A stretch of 64,000 nucleotides of DNA from Pseudophaeomoniella oleicola (GCA_003868215.1 QWDQ01000001.1:372001-436000), one strand, 5' to 3'. Shown: positions 32,497 through 45,833, counted from the first letter of the stretch. Numbers and translations are program-made. The notes: generated by a model from the letters alone, not told the origin.

Positions 32497-34045
32497 AGCT
32501 TAGGAAGTCTCCCGAGTATACTCGCACAACTCGATCCTACCACCCTCCAGCTAGAGAAAGGCTCTACTCATGATTCACCTTCTCCAGTCATACTGGCTGA
32601 ACCCTGCCTTGGCTCTGTGTACAGACTAGCTCGCCAGTGAACATGAGACAGCGGCTTAATAAGATTGCAGGAATGGACTATTCGACGGACAGTGAGCGCT
32701 TTGCCAGCAAATTGCTCGTGGAGTTTCGCAAGGTCCGACGTAGTCCTGTTGATGGAAATCCTCAGCGACTACCAATGAGGCTCACCGAAAGCATGCCCAA
32801 ACCTGGCTAGAAATTACCGTCTGATCTTGGGAGATCTTTGACCTCTTGGCAGTCTCATCTGCAATATTTGTGTATTGGCTTGTGCTGAAGACTAGTCGAG
32901 GTCTTTCTACAGTTTAGCTATAAGTGGCAGCGTGCTTCGCCTGTCCATCTCGCTGCGGAAAGCTTCAGCAATGCACGCCGCTCTCATACAATCAACTCAT
33001 CTCTCTTGCCTCAAACAGGAGTGTGTCCAAGGGTCCTTCGAAACTACCCACATGCTTTTGCCTACCTGAAACATGTTGAAGAAGCGGCGGACGCCTTCAG
33101 CTACATGAGGTCAATTGCTGTACGCACTCAAAGCTGCATCGTCAGCTTCGGAAGCATGATGAGTATGGGTTGATTGGCACCCGTCTTCTAGACATAAGGC
33201 GTGAAAACCTGGATTGCTTCGATATTGATGCCTCTAAAGTTGGTGGATCGAATCTGTATTGAAGGTGTCTGGTCGTAATAGAGATTCCATCGAGTTCCGA
33301 GAGATAAAACATCTACAACATCGATCCAGGTCTTGTTGCCATAGTACAGAGAATTGCATTGTGAATCATGGTACCTGAAAGAACGACTGTACGTTCTAGA
33401 GGCATCCTTATCAAACTATCTGGCAATTCCAGAGTAAATAACCGAATCTTGCACAACGTCCTCCATTCCTCCCAGTTCCCGGCTTATAGTGAAGCCCTAC
33501 AGGTCCAGGGCCAGGGTATCTGTGCTGCAGTATTCAGCAGGAATGAAAAATTCCCAATAAACGTGGTAACTTAGTCAATTATATGCTCTCGTGAAACTCG
33601 TTCTTCAAGTTATCCATGTATCGGACCCCTTCCCCACAAGATGCAAGGCAAGGGAATCATCGGCGAGATTTACGGGGCTGCTATCGCAATCCTCAAGAGG
33701 TGCAGTTGTCCTGATCAGCAGCAACAATTGGTTGCGATCCTACAGCTATTCTGCAATTTTCTACCACGCCCACAATTCACAGTAGCGTTCATAGTTGTTG
33801 CGCCGACCTTTACAACGTGCGACACCCTCCAGATACGGCATGACAACTTCTGGATGAGGATCATGCTGAGGTTACCCTCTTCATTAAAGCCACTGTATTC
33901 CCTTATCTGTGACGCAGCAACTTCGCCGCCATGGTTCGAGAGGCCTTGACTCATATTACTGGCGCAGCTTTTGAACTGTTGAGTATGAGGTAGAGCTTCA
34001 CTCCTCCGGCTTTACGCTAATTCTGGACAGGGAGGCAGGTAGAGG
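32497..34045. other. Intergenic, HIS6 to NHX1, possible decayed coding sequence
   Basis: About 1.55 kb. Two stretches read like protein but are short: a 55-codon frame at 32643-32810 (LVEFRKVRRSP) and an open stretch near 33038-33173 (AFAYLKHVEEAADAFSYMR). I recognise no family in either. They may be remnants of a lost gene, or chance. Confidence 0.35.
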
Positions 34046-36212
34046 ATGTCGATCCTGAAGGTAGACTCGCAGAGCGATAGCTGTTCGACGAGGCTGACGT
34101 TTACAGAACCTGTCGAACCAGGCCAGAAGGAAATCTCTACATCATGGGCACTCTTCATCCTCATATCACTCCTTATAACTGCCCTATTCACCAGCTATAT
34201 CCTACAACAGAAAAAGATACAAGCTGTTCACGAGACGGTCATTTCAATCTTCGCTGGTATGCTGGTACATGGTCCAGGACCTTCAAGCGGGACTGACTCT
34301 CGCAGGAATGCTGGTTGGTTTGATAATACGAGTGACGCCCGGCAGCTCTATACAAGATACTGTCAGCTTCAACTATCAGTATGTTCCCAATCTCGCCGCC
34401 ACATGACAGCGTAGCTGACCACGACAAGGTTCTTCTTTAATCTGCTCCTCCCCCCTATCATTCTGACGTCGGGATACGAGTTGCATCAGGTGGGATGGAC
34501 CAGCGTAGCTTGGATTAAGACTAATTGTCCCAGGCCAACTTCTTTCGCAATATCGGAACAATTCTCACTTTTGCCTTTGCCGGCACTTTCATATCTGCAG
34601 TTGTACTAGGTGTCATTCTATGGTTATGGACGCGGATCCCTCTCGATGGATTGGACATCAACTTCGTTGAGGCCATATCCGTGGGGGCCACGTTGTCGGC
34701 GACTGATCCAGTCACGATACTTGCCATCTTCAATCTTTACAAAGTGGAGCCCAAGTTATACACGGTCATATTCGGCGAATCGATCCTCAACGATGCGATT
34801 GCCATTGTGCTTTTCGAAACTGCTCAAAGATACAGGAGCGGTGGAGCCGCCGGCAACCTGACGATCATCTCGCTGTTTGAAGCCATCGGTATATTCTTGC
34901 TTGTGTTCTTCGGCAGCTTGTTGATTGGTGTCGCTGTTGGCATTGGTACTGCCCTATGCCTTAAACTCACATATATCCGACGTTTTCCTAAAATTGAGAG
35001 CTGCTTGATCATTCTGGTGGCATATGCCAGCTATTTCTTCTCAAACGGTATTCAAGGATCTGGTCTGTTTCCCACGAACTACAAGTATGCAATAACTGAA
35101 TGATATTAGGTATTGTGTCTCTGTTATTCTGTGGCATTACCTTGAAACATTGGGCATATTATAATATGTCGCGCCGCACCCAACTGGCTACCAAGTATTT
35201 GTTTCAAGTGCTTGCGCAATTGTCGGAAAACTTTATCTTCATCTATCTCGGTCTTACGTTGTTCACCGAGACGGATCTAATTTTCAAGCCATTGTTCATC
35301 ATGGTCACGGTAGTTGGAATCTGCGCTGCCCGCTATCTCGCAGTTTTCCCCTTGTCGAAGGCCATAAATTGGTTTATTCGTTACCGTGCCAGGAAGCTCG
35401 GGCAGGACGTTGCGGATGAACTGCCTTATCCTTATCAAGCAATGCTATTCTGGGCAGGCCTCAGGGGTGCTGTCGGTGTTGCATTGGCCGCAGGCCTTGA
35501 GGGGAACAATGGTCCTGCCCTGAGAGCGACGGTCCTCGTGGTGGTCGTGCTTACCGTCATCATTTTCGGCGGTACAACCGCCCGTATGCTCGAGATTCTA
35601 GGCATTCGTACTGGTGTTATTGAAGAAATTGACTCGGATGATGAATTTGACATCGAGACAGCAAACGGCGGCACCTACTACAAGCGGGCGGGCACTGCGC
35701 TCGGACACACGCCGCGACCGAGTGCCGCGCATATTGCATTGGATAACGTCGAACGGCGTACCGGTGGCCCCGGGAAGCTCGCAGGGTACAGCAGCGGTAA
35801 CCGACTAAGCCCACCGACCAGGCCTGCATCTGGTATGTCGGCGCGCAAGAACTCGGCTCTCAATCAACGCGAGAGAGATGGTGCATCTCAGACTCTGTTA
35901 GGTCAGGACAGTAGCTCCCCCAGCGATGACGAAGCTGAGTTTTCAGATGGTGATTTGCCACCCGCCGTTAGGAAGTCGCCTCACCGGAAGTTGTCACCTA
36001 TACTCGGGGCTGATATAGCAGAAGCCCCAACACCAGGTGGTTCGCAGGCGGATAACATGACGGTTGCCGACAGCAGCGGACCAGCCGGAGCATCTTTCCG
36101 CGATATTCTCAACAGGTCGGCTGGAGATCATGTTGCGTGGCTCAAGCAGCTGGATGAGGATTATATCAAGCCAAAATTACTGCTTGATCAAGGGAAAGGA
36201 GGGTCTGTGTAA
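34046..36212 (+). CDS. NHX1: Endosomal/vacuolar Na+/H+ exchanger of the NHX1/NHE family
   Basis: Exons 34046-34256, 34306-34378, 34429-34489, 34534-35062 and 35110-36212; 658 aa. Introns are 44-50 nt. About a dozen membrane helices span residues ~30-450. Seen: SWALFILISLLITALFTSY, QAVHETVISIFAGMLVGLI, the inhibitor-region motif FFFNLLLPPIILTSGYEL, GATLSATDPVTILAIF, the ion-coordinating FGESILNDAIAIVLFE (Asn-Asp pair) and FWAGLRGAVGVALA. The C-terminal ~200 residues are a hydrophilic, Ser/Pro-rich cytosolic tail. Members exchange Na+ or K+ for H+ in late endosomes and help vacuolar sorting and salt tolerance. Exon joins restore invariant motifs. The 5' splice site of intron 4 is GTCTGT, unlike the others. 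The N-terminal ~25 residues are not anchored by conservation. Confidence 0.93.
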
Positions 36213-37159
36213 GATAGGGTTGGAGAGACCACACAATGCGAACTTGACTATAGACATATGCTACATTCCAATTCGTTTCTATGCGCTGCACATTCCTTAG
36301 TGCTGAGGAGTAGATTGGCAACGATGAGCGATGATATGATGACGATGAGGGGGGCCAGTAAGAAGGTCTACGACAGTTTACTCGGACGCCTAAGATGAAG
36401 TTTGACACGTCTATACCTTTAGTTATAACTTCTTTGTCTAGATGAGATGAGATGTGATGATGAAAGGTGGCAAGGTCTGAAGTTGATAACTCATCAGGGA
36501 AAGTCTTGGCGAGGCAATCGTCACAAGAAAGGGAAAGGGAAACATCGAAAGCGTAGAGAAAGAGAAACTTCTAACATCCAATAGTCCCCCGATGGATCTC
36601 CTGCTGATGAAATGTCGCCCTTCCCAACAACAACTTCAGACCGTTAAACGTAGACCTTGTAACGAATCCTTGCTTTCCTTTTCTCTTCTTCCATCCCACC
36701 ACCCTTCATTCCATTTATAAAATCCTGCGACGTAGTTGAACCTGTTCATGATTCGATAAACCTCAACCTTCCGTATACGGTAAATCCGCGGGCTACGCGG
36801 CTTCAATTGAAAGAAAGGGCTCATTTGCCCAAGTCGCGACATCACTGATCACCTGAATTGCCAAGCCGAAATCTTCCAAACTGCATACTCGCTCCCTTCA
36901 ATCGCCCTTCACTCAACACCTCTGCAATAAGTCTTCATCATCCAATATCCTCAACGAAGGTACTTCCTTCCCATCTATTTCTCTGGACATCGGTGGTTGT
37001 CGGCTAGCCCACGTCGCCTTTTATGCTGTCCTAAGCGCAACCCCCAGATAGATGTCAGCGACTCGAACCCTCAGTCAACAATTTTCCACTTCAGATCGTC
37101 TAACATCCCCGGCATGACTTCAATCGCGTCAGATATAACAAGATAGGGGCATAAACAAT
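36213..37159. other. Intergenic, NHX1 to INO80
   Basis: About 950 bases holding the NHX1 3' end and the INO80 promoter and leader. GATGAGATGAGATG-type short repeats occur at 36441-36460. No gene seen. Confidence 0.5.
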
Positions 37160-40100
37160 ATGTCAGGGGGGCAATCGTATCCTCCGCCGCTGCGCTCGCC
37201 AACTGCTCAGTCTGCGCCAAATCAGAGCTTCCCGCCCTATTCGCCAACGCAACGCTCGAGACCTTACTATGCTGCTAACGATACATACCCTCCCCAAACA
37301 CCACCTCAGTTCTCGGCGCAGCATCAAAGCCCACATTTCGGAGCATCTCAGCATGGTGTTAATACTGCTGTGCCTACAGTGAATGGCTCGATTCCGCGAA
37401 ACGTTGATTCCTCTCCACGATTTCACAGCGCGACAGCATCGCCGGGCTACTCAGTACAGCATTCCTATCCAACGCAATATGCCCCCACGCCGTCATCAGC
37501 TCCATACCTGAGTGCACCCTCGAATCATGCGCATCCCCAAAATCGGCAGGAGTCGGTGATGATGTCGCCCACAAGAGAGAGGCATACTATCTCCATTTTA
37601 AATGACGATAATGGTGATGGAGCTAGCATAAGATCTCCCGCACCGGCTACTAGCCGTCCGGTCTCTCAGGAGGTGAGCAAAGGCAATATCCAAGGTGTTG
37701 TGACCTAGCTGACAGATGCATACTAGAAACCGATGCGTGCCAACGATCCCATGTCGTTTGCGAGCATCCTGTCCGAACCAGCTTCTGAACCCCCGCCTCC
37801 ACGACCAGCTCCCAAAGCATCATCGCCTGTGCCAGAACCGGTATCAGAAGAGCCGTATGTCTCTGAGCGACGGTCTTCGAGGAGTATCAAGACAGAAATA
37901 CCACTGGACGATCAGATGCAGCTAGATCCGGTCCAACCTACCCCGATGGAAGACCAAGCTGCACCCGCGGACGAAAAGCCGGCTATTAGCCCAATCCGAT
38001 CGACCCCTGCAAAAGTCAACGGTATCACCAAGACTCACAGTCACACGAATGGAATATCAGAGCCGCGCCTTACCCTCACAGATGTGGAGTACTCGAAGGT
38101 CATGAGCGAGATCACCAGGATCGAAACGGACGAGCAAAGCGACGTTGATGAGCCCCTGCCATCTGAACTCCTAGACTTGCTTAATCAAAAAAGGGAGAAG
38201 CGACGCCTAGGAATCGAGAATGCGGAGATGAGCAAGCAGAAGGTAAGAGATTAATCCATCATCGCCGCATGGAGTTTTGCTCACATATGACTGTAGCGTC
38301 GTAGAGTCGACCTCCTGGAGACATTCAAGAACTCATTTGCCACTAATGCAGCCATAGGACATGAACGCTTCCGTGTGACCTACGAGCCTATTGCCCAGGT
38401 TGAAGTTCATGACAAAGAGGTTCAAGATGAAAAGGAGCGAAAGAAGGACATGCAGCGAAAGCGACGTCGCGAACAAACTATACGCAACGAGCTGCAAAAG
38501 AAGCAAGAGGCTGAAGCTAGGGCTGAAAAGGCAGAGGACAGCGCCGAGAAAGAACGGTTGCAGCGCGAAGCCGAGAAGCACGGAAAGAAGATCAAAGTCA
38601 CAGAAAGAGCATTGCAACGTGGCAATGCACCACAAGAGATATCGGAGGTCACACCGTTGGCACCGAACCTTGAAGGAGGCACGACATCGACATTTCAACT
38701 GGGTGCCGGAGAATCACCTGAACCGTCGCGGAGCAAAAGAAGAACAGCAGGGTCATCCAGACTCAAGAAGTCCAAAGAGCAGAAGCAGCATGAGAAGGAC
38801 AAGGCCGAGGCCGCGTTTGCTGCAATGGACAAGGACGAACCTGTACGCATTGCCCCGAAGGAAGATACCCGTAAGGATACTGTTAAGAAAGAGGGCAAAG
38901 CGTCTAAGTCAAAGGAACCAAAGGAGCCCAAGGAACCAAAGGAGTCGACACAGGTCACACCTGCGTCGCCAGTGTCTCCCTATGATTCGAAGGGCTATAT
39001 TCAAATCTATGACCAAATTTGGCGCGATATGGCACGGAAAGATATACCCAAGGTCCTACGTATCAAGACTGTTTCTCTCTCAACCCGCCAGGAAAACCTT
39101 CGGAAGACTGCCCAGCTTGCTAGTAAACAAGCTAAGAAGTGGCAAGAGCGCACCAATAAGAGTATGAAAGACACCCAGGCCCGTGCAAAACGTACCATGA
39201 GGGAGATGATGTCTTTCTGGAAGAGAAATGAGCGAGAAGAGCGTGACCTTCGGCGCTTGGCTGAGAAGAAAGAGATCGAGGACGCGAAACGTGCAGAAGC
39301 TGAGAGAGAGGCAAATCGACAAAAGAGGAAGCTCAACTTCTTGATCTCTCAGACGGAGCTGTACTCTCACTTCATCGGCCGCAAGATCAAGACAGATGAA
39401 GTCGAGCGAGCCACTAATGATCCCGACGTTGCTGTCTCAGGAGAAAAGATCCAGCCTGGAGACCAGAAAGCTCATACTGTCCAGCTGCCGGATTCTGTCG
39501 CCAATGTCAACAGAAAGGTCACTCACATTGAAGATCTTGATTTTGATGCCGAAGATGAGACTGCTTTGCAAGAGGCGGCCATGGCAAATGCCCAAAATGC
39601 AATTCAAGAAGCTCAGGATAAAGCCAGAGCATTCAACGACACAGAAAACAAGATGGCCGCTTTTGACGACGGGGAACTCAACTTCCAGAACCCCACCAGC
39701 TTTGGGGATGTGCAGGTCACACAGCCGAAGATGCTTCAAGCCCAGCTCAAAGAGTATCAACTCAAGGGTCTCAACTGGCTCGTGAATTTGTATGAACAAG
39801 GCATCAACGGCATTCTTGCTGATGAGATGGGCTTGGGAAAAACAGTGCAGTCTATATCGGTGATGAGCTATTTGGCGGAAGTTCACAATATCTGGGGTCC
39901 GTTCCTAGTCATTGCACCCGCATCTACGCTCCACAATTGGCAACAAGAGATCACCAAATTCGTTCCAACCCTTAAAGTCCTGCCATACTGGGGTAATGCA
40001 AAGGACCGCAAAGTGCTGCGTAAATTCTGGGATCGAAGGCATGTGACCTACACCAAGGAATCCGAGTTCCACGTTTTGGTGACGTCGTATCAACTCGTGG

Positions 40101-42409
40101 TTCAGGATGCGCAGTATTTCCAAAAGGTCCGCTGGCAATACATGATTCTTGATGAAGCTCAAGCTATCAAATCCTCCAGCAGCTCGAGATGGAAAGTCCT
40201 CCTGGGATTCCATTGTCGTAACCGGCTTTTGCTTACTGGGACACCTATTCAAAACAACATGCAAGAACTCTGGGCCCTCCTTCATTTCATAATGCCCACG
40301 CTTTTTGATTCACATGACGAGTTCAGCGACTGGTTTTCCAAAGACATTGAGAGTCATGCTCAGAGTAATACGAAGCTCAATCAGGATCAGCTCAAGCGTC
40401 TGCACATGATTCTGAAACCTTTCATGCTCCGGCGTGTGAAGGCCCATGTGCAAAAGGAATTAGGAGACAAGGTCGAGATTGATGTCTTCTGCGACTTGAC
40501 GTATCGTCAGCGTGCATATTACAGCAACCTGCGCAGTCGAATAAGTATCATGGACTTGATCGAGAAGGCCACAATGGGCGATGATCAGGACACAGCTACG
40601 CTGATGAATTTGGTCATGCAATTCCGCAAGGTCTGCAATCATCCTGATCTATTCGAACGAGCAGATACGACTTCACCTTTTGCATTTACACACTTTGCCG
40701 AGACGGCATCTTTCGTACGTGAAGGGCAAAACGTTCAGGTCGGCTACTCTATCCGGAACAGCATTGAGTATGACCTTCCCCGTATCTTGTGTAATGATAC
40801 TGGGCGTTTGGACATAGCTGGACCCATGAATCCCAAGGCTGGTTTCGAGCAAAAGTATTTGCACAACTTGATGAACATATGGACGCCAGAGTACATCTTG
40901 CCTGTTACACGAGCCAGTGGACCTCTGTCGTTCCTACGCTTCATCGACGAATCTGTTGGAGACGTATGCCATGCTGCCAGACATGGTCTTTTCGAGCGTG
41001 CGCTAGCTATCAGGTCGGAAAGTAATAACAGCGGTACCCAACGCTTAATTTCCGCTGATGAGACCGACGCCGAGAAGGATATCATTCCCTTGCATGCACT
41101 GTTCGAGATTATTGCGAAGAAACCTTGCTTGGGCAAGGTCGAATCAAGCCACCCGTTGCACGATCTTTGCAATGTATCACGTCAACTCATACAGGAAGAG
41201 GGGCTTGGTCTCATTGAACCAGCGAGTCGACCGGGTGCTTCTGCGCCTCCCATCCAGGTCTCTTCCTTCGACCAGAACTCGACCACCGAGCGCCAATATA
41301 CGATGTTCAACATGCCTGTGCGCCAAGCCTTGAACCCTCTGCCCGTAGTGGTGGAGGAAGCATTATTAAGTGAAGACATGGATCCGAAGTTGTATCCGGT
41401 AACAGGCATGCTTCCGCCACCAGCGAATCAGAAAGCCAAATTCACAAACATCTCGGTGCCGTCCATGCGTCGGTTCGTGACCGACTCTGGCAAGCTTGCT
41501 AAACTCGACCAACTACTGAGGGAGCTGAAGAACGGCGGTCACCGTGTTTTGCTCTATTTCCAAATGACCAGAATGATTGATTTGATGGAAGAGTACCTGA
41601 CCTATCGAAATTACAAATACTGTCGTCTCGATGGCAGTACAAAACTTGAAGATCGTCGAGATACTGTACATGATTTCCAGACGCGACCGGAGATCTTCAT
41701 CTTCCTTCTGTCTACTCGAGCTGGTGGTTTGGGAATCAACTTGACTTCTGCCGATACTGTCATCTTCTACGATTCGGACTGGAATCCGACGATCGACTCG
41801 CAAGCCATGGACCGAGCTCATCGTCTTGGTCAGACGAGACAAGTCACTGTGTACCGAATGATCACACGCGGAACTATCGAAGAACGAATCCGCAAACGCG
41901 CTTTGCAAAAAGAGGAGGTGCAGCGTGTTGTTATCTCTGGCGGTGCTGCCGGTGGCGTCGATTTCAATACCAGAATCCGTGAGAATCGTACTAAGGACAT
42001 CGCTATGTGGCTTGCAGATGACGACCAGGCGGCTCTTATCGAGCAAAAGGAGAAAGAGGCAGCTGAACGTGGTCCTGAGGAAGAGGCCAAGGGCAAGCGA
42101 AGTAAGAAAGCCACAGCGGCAGCCGCAATCAAGCGCAAGCGGGCCGATCTGAGTATGGATGATCTGTATCATGAAGGTATGTGCTTGGATGCATTAATTT
42201 TGAATTCCCGGGATGTTGCTAACAACGTGATAGGTGAAGGGAGCTTTGAGAGCGAGAGTGCGAGCGCCAAGCCTTCAGGAGCGGCGACGCCGGTGGAAGA
42301 CATCAGCACCACAAACGGACCCCGGGCAGGGAAAGGCATTTCGAAGAAGGCGAAGACACGAGAACAGCGGCTGCAAATGATCGATGGGGAAGGGGGCATG
42401 GGATTGTGA
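37160..42409 (+). CDS. INO80: INO80 chromatin-remodelling ATPase
   Basis: Exons 37160-37672, 37727-38242, 38297-42176 and 42234-42409; 1694 aa. It is the Snf2-family motor of the INO80 complex, which slides nucleosomes and acts on H2A.Z nucleosomes in transcription, replication and repair. Seen: a disordered Pro/Gln/Ser-rich N-terminus, a Lys/Glu-rich coiled region (about 370-560), a DBINO-type basic region (about 575-710, [31 protein letters not shown]), Walker [16 protein letters not shown] near 846, DEAQ box near 962 ([18 protein letters not shown]), [10 protein letters not shown], a large insertion between the two lobes as in all INO80 proteins, and helicase C motifs ([54 protein letters not shown]). 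The tail is basic. The last intron (57 nt, CTAAC branch) is in frame without a stop. Confidence 0.97.
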
Positions 42410-43930
42410 CTCTGACTGAGGTTGTGCGGCTTCTGTAATCAGGGATGAAGAAGGTTAATTTCTAGACGAGAGCATAGATTCGGTACTTCCATGTACAGGA
42501 AGTCGTTTCACGTTTGGCCTCGTTATGTGTTTGGGAGGCGTTCTGATCCAAGTCATCTTTTTACGAATGGGCAAGGGGAAAAGGACAGGATGGGTCATGG
42601 GATGGATTCGACCGGGTCGACAATTCTTGTACATTTATTCACCTGTGTTCCTCCTGAGTTCACCGCTTGTCTGTTCTCTTCTGAGTTTCCTTTTGCTTTC
42701 GATCATGGCATGTAGAATTAGACAAAAGAGAGATCGCTGGTATTCTCTCGTGCTTGCTTCTCCGGTATTTGACTCGCAAAAGGGTGCAGTCTCAGTAAGT
42801 TGACAATCGGTCCAACATGACGATGCTTCCATCATTCTGTGTCTGGATATGCTCACAGTGTGCGTTTCGAGTGAGAACCAAGACGTGTTCAGATGACTGA
42901 TGAGGTAATGAAGCACCTCGGTAATCGACCCAGCACGCCTTGCGGGGAAGTATTATCTAATTACAGATAGAATAAAGTAGGCAGCGAGGAGAGAGAAAAA
43001 GTAAGAGATAAGGATTGACGTATTGATAAATCGTATACAATATCAAATCATGGTCTGTAGTAGTAGTAGTAGTATTGGTTATGTGCCTATGCTCATGAGA
43101 GTATCAATATCGTAATTATTGGAAAGTGTGGTCATGTATAAGTTATAACGATAATAAAAGTTCAGGATGACGTTCTATAAGTAATCGGTAATTAACAACT
43201 GAAAGACCGAATCATGGCCGGTAGCCGGAGGATCAATTAGATCAATTAGATAGAGTGAGGACATCATGGGTAGTACCACGTAGTACCACGTAATTAGTAC
43301 TACGTAGCACCAGCGGTGAGGGGGGGGCTCGGGGGGTTGGTGGCTGTTGAAAAATGAGCCAACCAGAGGCAACCAGTAATTGATTACCTTTTTTGGCGCG
43401 TCAAAGAGGGAATGATGATTCTGACAAAGTATCGTAAACTTACCGGTAGTGAATCATAGGTACAGAAATGACAGTGGAAATGATGAAGAGACTGGAAATA
43501 GGAGGTAATCAAGAGTATTACGCATAGTATTGAGATTTCTTCCATTGGTGTAAATTGTAACTTGATGGCCGATATCGTTGTGTTGTTGTCTGTAACGGCA
43601 AAAAAGAGAAAGGGCACAGAACGGGCTCGACCTACGGATTTCGCAGTTCCCAGTGCCCATGTCGTGGCGTTCTCTGGAATTCACAGTCCGTTCCCCACAA
43701 TCGCTATTAACTTAGCTAATTACGATCAATCGTCAGTGAGGAAAAGAGATTCAAAGTCCGAAACACTTCCATTGTCCCCTCTCCTCTCCTCTCCTCTCTT
43801 ACTTGCTCTCAAACCTCGTTCCCTCTTTCTGCTTGTTCTGCTCTTCTCCTCCTCCTCCCATCTTTTACCTCCTCCCTCTCCACTCTTCCTGGTATCTTTA
43901 TCTCTGTCCCTTCATCGCGATATCGTCAAC
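42410..43930. other. Intergenic upstream of HEM1
   Basis: About 1.5 kb. Contains a (GTA)n run at 43057-43073, a palindrome-rich block at 43268-43311, and a strongly pyrimidine-rich stretch (about 43767-43920) directly before the HEM1 start, probably promoter and leader. No gene seen. Confidence 0.55.
43268..43311. repeat. Cluster of nested short palindromes/direct repeats (GTAGTACCACGTAGTACCACG...)
   Basis: GTAGTACCAC occurs twice in tandem, followed by AATTAGTACTACGTAGCACC, which is partly its inverted copy, so the segment can fold into a hairpin. The motif family recurs at other intergenic sites in the window. Confidence 0.6.
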
Positions 43931-45833
43931 ATGGAAGCCTTTCTCGGTTCTTCCAAGGCGGTATGCCCGTTCCTCAAAAAGACGTCGCCGGCCACCCTCC
44001 GATCTCTCTCCACTGCCACACAGCAGTCTCCCGGTGGAGGCACCATTACCAATTTGCAATTCATTGCACGTCGCTGCCCTGTCATGAGCAAGGCTTTGGC
44101 CGTTCAGAGCGCTCGAATCAAGACCGCCAATTGCTCCACCACTTCTACCGCCAAGGCTGGTGCGTTCAAATCAATTGTAGCAAGAAAATTGCATACCTCT
44201 GCTGAAAGGAAGGCCAATGTGGATACCTCTACGTTGAAACCGAACAGACACGGTAAGCGATGACAGGCGTGAGATCCCAGCTCATCTTCTGACTCCAATG
44301 ATAGGTTTTCCGTCCCCACGGGTTGCTACTCCGGTCGCCACGAAAGATGCTGCCTTTTCAGGTCCGAAGCCAGCTCCTCCTCCTGTGCCGCGATTCGACT
44401 ACGAGGGTTTCTACGATGCTGAGCTTGACAAAAAGCACAAGGATAAATCCTACCGGTACTTCAACAACATCAATCGGCTGGCTCGAGAGTTTCCCCGGGC
44501 CCACATGACAACGCCGGAAGAGAAGGTGACCGTATGGTGCTCTAACGATTATCTGGGCATGGGAAGGAACAAGCAAGTCTTGGAAACGATGCATCAGACC
44601 CTGGATAAATACGGTGCCGGTGCCGGAGGAACGCGCAATATCTCTGGTCACAATCAGCATGCGGTCGCATTGGAAAAGACTTTGGCCGATTTACATCACA
44701 AAGAAGGCGCACTCGTCTTCAGCTCTTGTTACGTTGCGAACGATGCCACCTTGGCTACCCTGGGCAGCAAACTACCGAATTGCGTTATACTGTCAGACAG
44801 TTTGAACCACGCTTCTATGATTCAAGGCATCAGGCACTCTGGGGCAAAGAAGATGGTCTACAAACACAACGACTTGGAGGATTTGGAGAATAAATTGGCT
44901 TCCTTGGACCCAGCGGTCCCCAAAATCATCGCTTTCGAATCCGTATACAGCATGTGCGGGTCCGTAGCTCCGATTGAGGCTATTTGCGACTTGGCAGATA
45001 AGTACGGTGCCGTCACCTTTTTGGATGAAGTTCATGCCGTTGGTATGTATGGTCCTCACGGTGCAGGTGTTGCGGAGCATCTTGACTACGAGGTATATGC
45101 TTCGGAGGGCAAGCTCCCGACAAAAGGCACTATCATGGACCGTATAGACATAATCACGGGTACTCTTGGTAAGGCTTGGGGGTGTGTTGGCGGGTACATC
45201 GCTGGATCCGCCAAGTTTGTGGACATGATTCGTTCCCTCGCTCCCGGTTTCATCTTCACGACTTCGCTACCCCCTGCCACCATGGCTGGAGCGCGTGCAG
45301 CGATTGAGTACCAAGCTTCATTTCAACATGACCGCACCCTGCAGCAGCTACATACCCGTGCTGTCAAAGATGCACTGGAGGCCAAAGACATACCGGTCAT
45401 TCCAAACCCTAGCCACATTGTGCCGGTGCTCGTTGGAGATGCTGAGCTTGCAAAGAAAGCATCTGATATGCTACTCATCGACCATGATATATATGTCCAG
45501 GCAATCAATTATCCCACGGTACCACGCGGTGAGGAACGGTTGAGGATTACGCCTACCCCAGGTCACACACAGGAATTGAGAGATGAATTGGTCAAGGCTT
45601 TGGAAGCCGTTTGGACCAAGCTTGATCTCAAGCGCATCAGTGATTGGAAAGCAATGGGCGGTTTTGTCGGAGTTGGGGTTGAAAACGCCCCCCCAGTCGA
45701 AACGCTCTGGACTGATGAGCAACTGGGCCTGGACAATGCACAATCTGAGAGGGCCTTGGAGGAAATCCTGGAAACGCAGATGCAGCCCGAAGAACCAGTG
45801 GTTGACGTCGCTGCTGCTGCAACCGCGGCGTAA
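43931..45833 (+). CDS. HEM1: 5-aminolevulinate synthase, mitochondrial (haem biosynthesis)
   Basis: Exons 43931-44252 and 44305-45833 (52-nt intron); 616 aa. It condenses succinyl-CoA and glycine to 5-aminolevulinate, the first step of haem synthesis, with PLP in the mitochondrial matrix. Seen: a presequence region with two Cys-Pro haem-regulatory-type motifs (AVCPFLKK near the start and RRCPVMSK about residue 48), the catalytic core from [62 protein letters not shown], the PLP lysine in [12 protein letters not shown] (about residue 394), and [19 protein letters not shown]. The C-terminal ~60 residues are an Ala/Glu-rich tail as in fungal HemA proteins. CP motifs in this enzyme family let haem block import or trigger turnover; that this applies here is inference. 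ATG 43931 gives the expected presequence. Confidence 0.98.
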
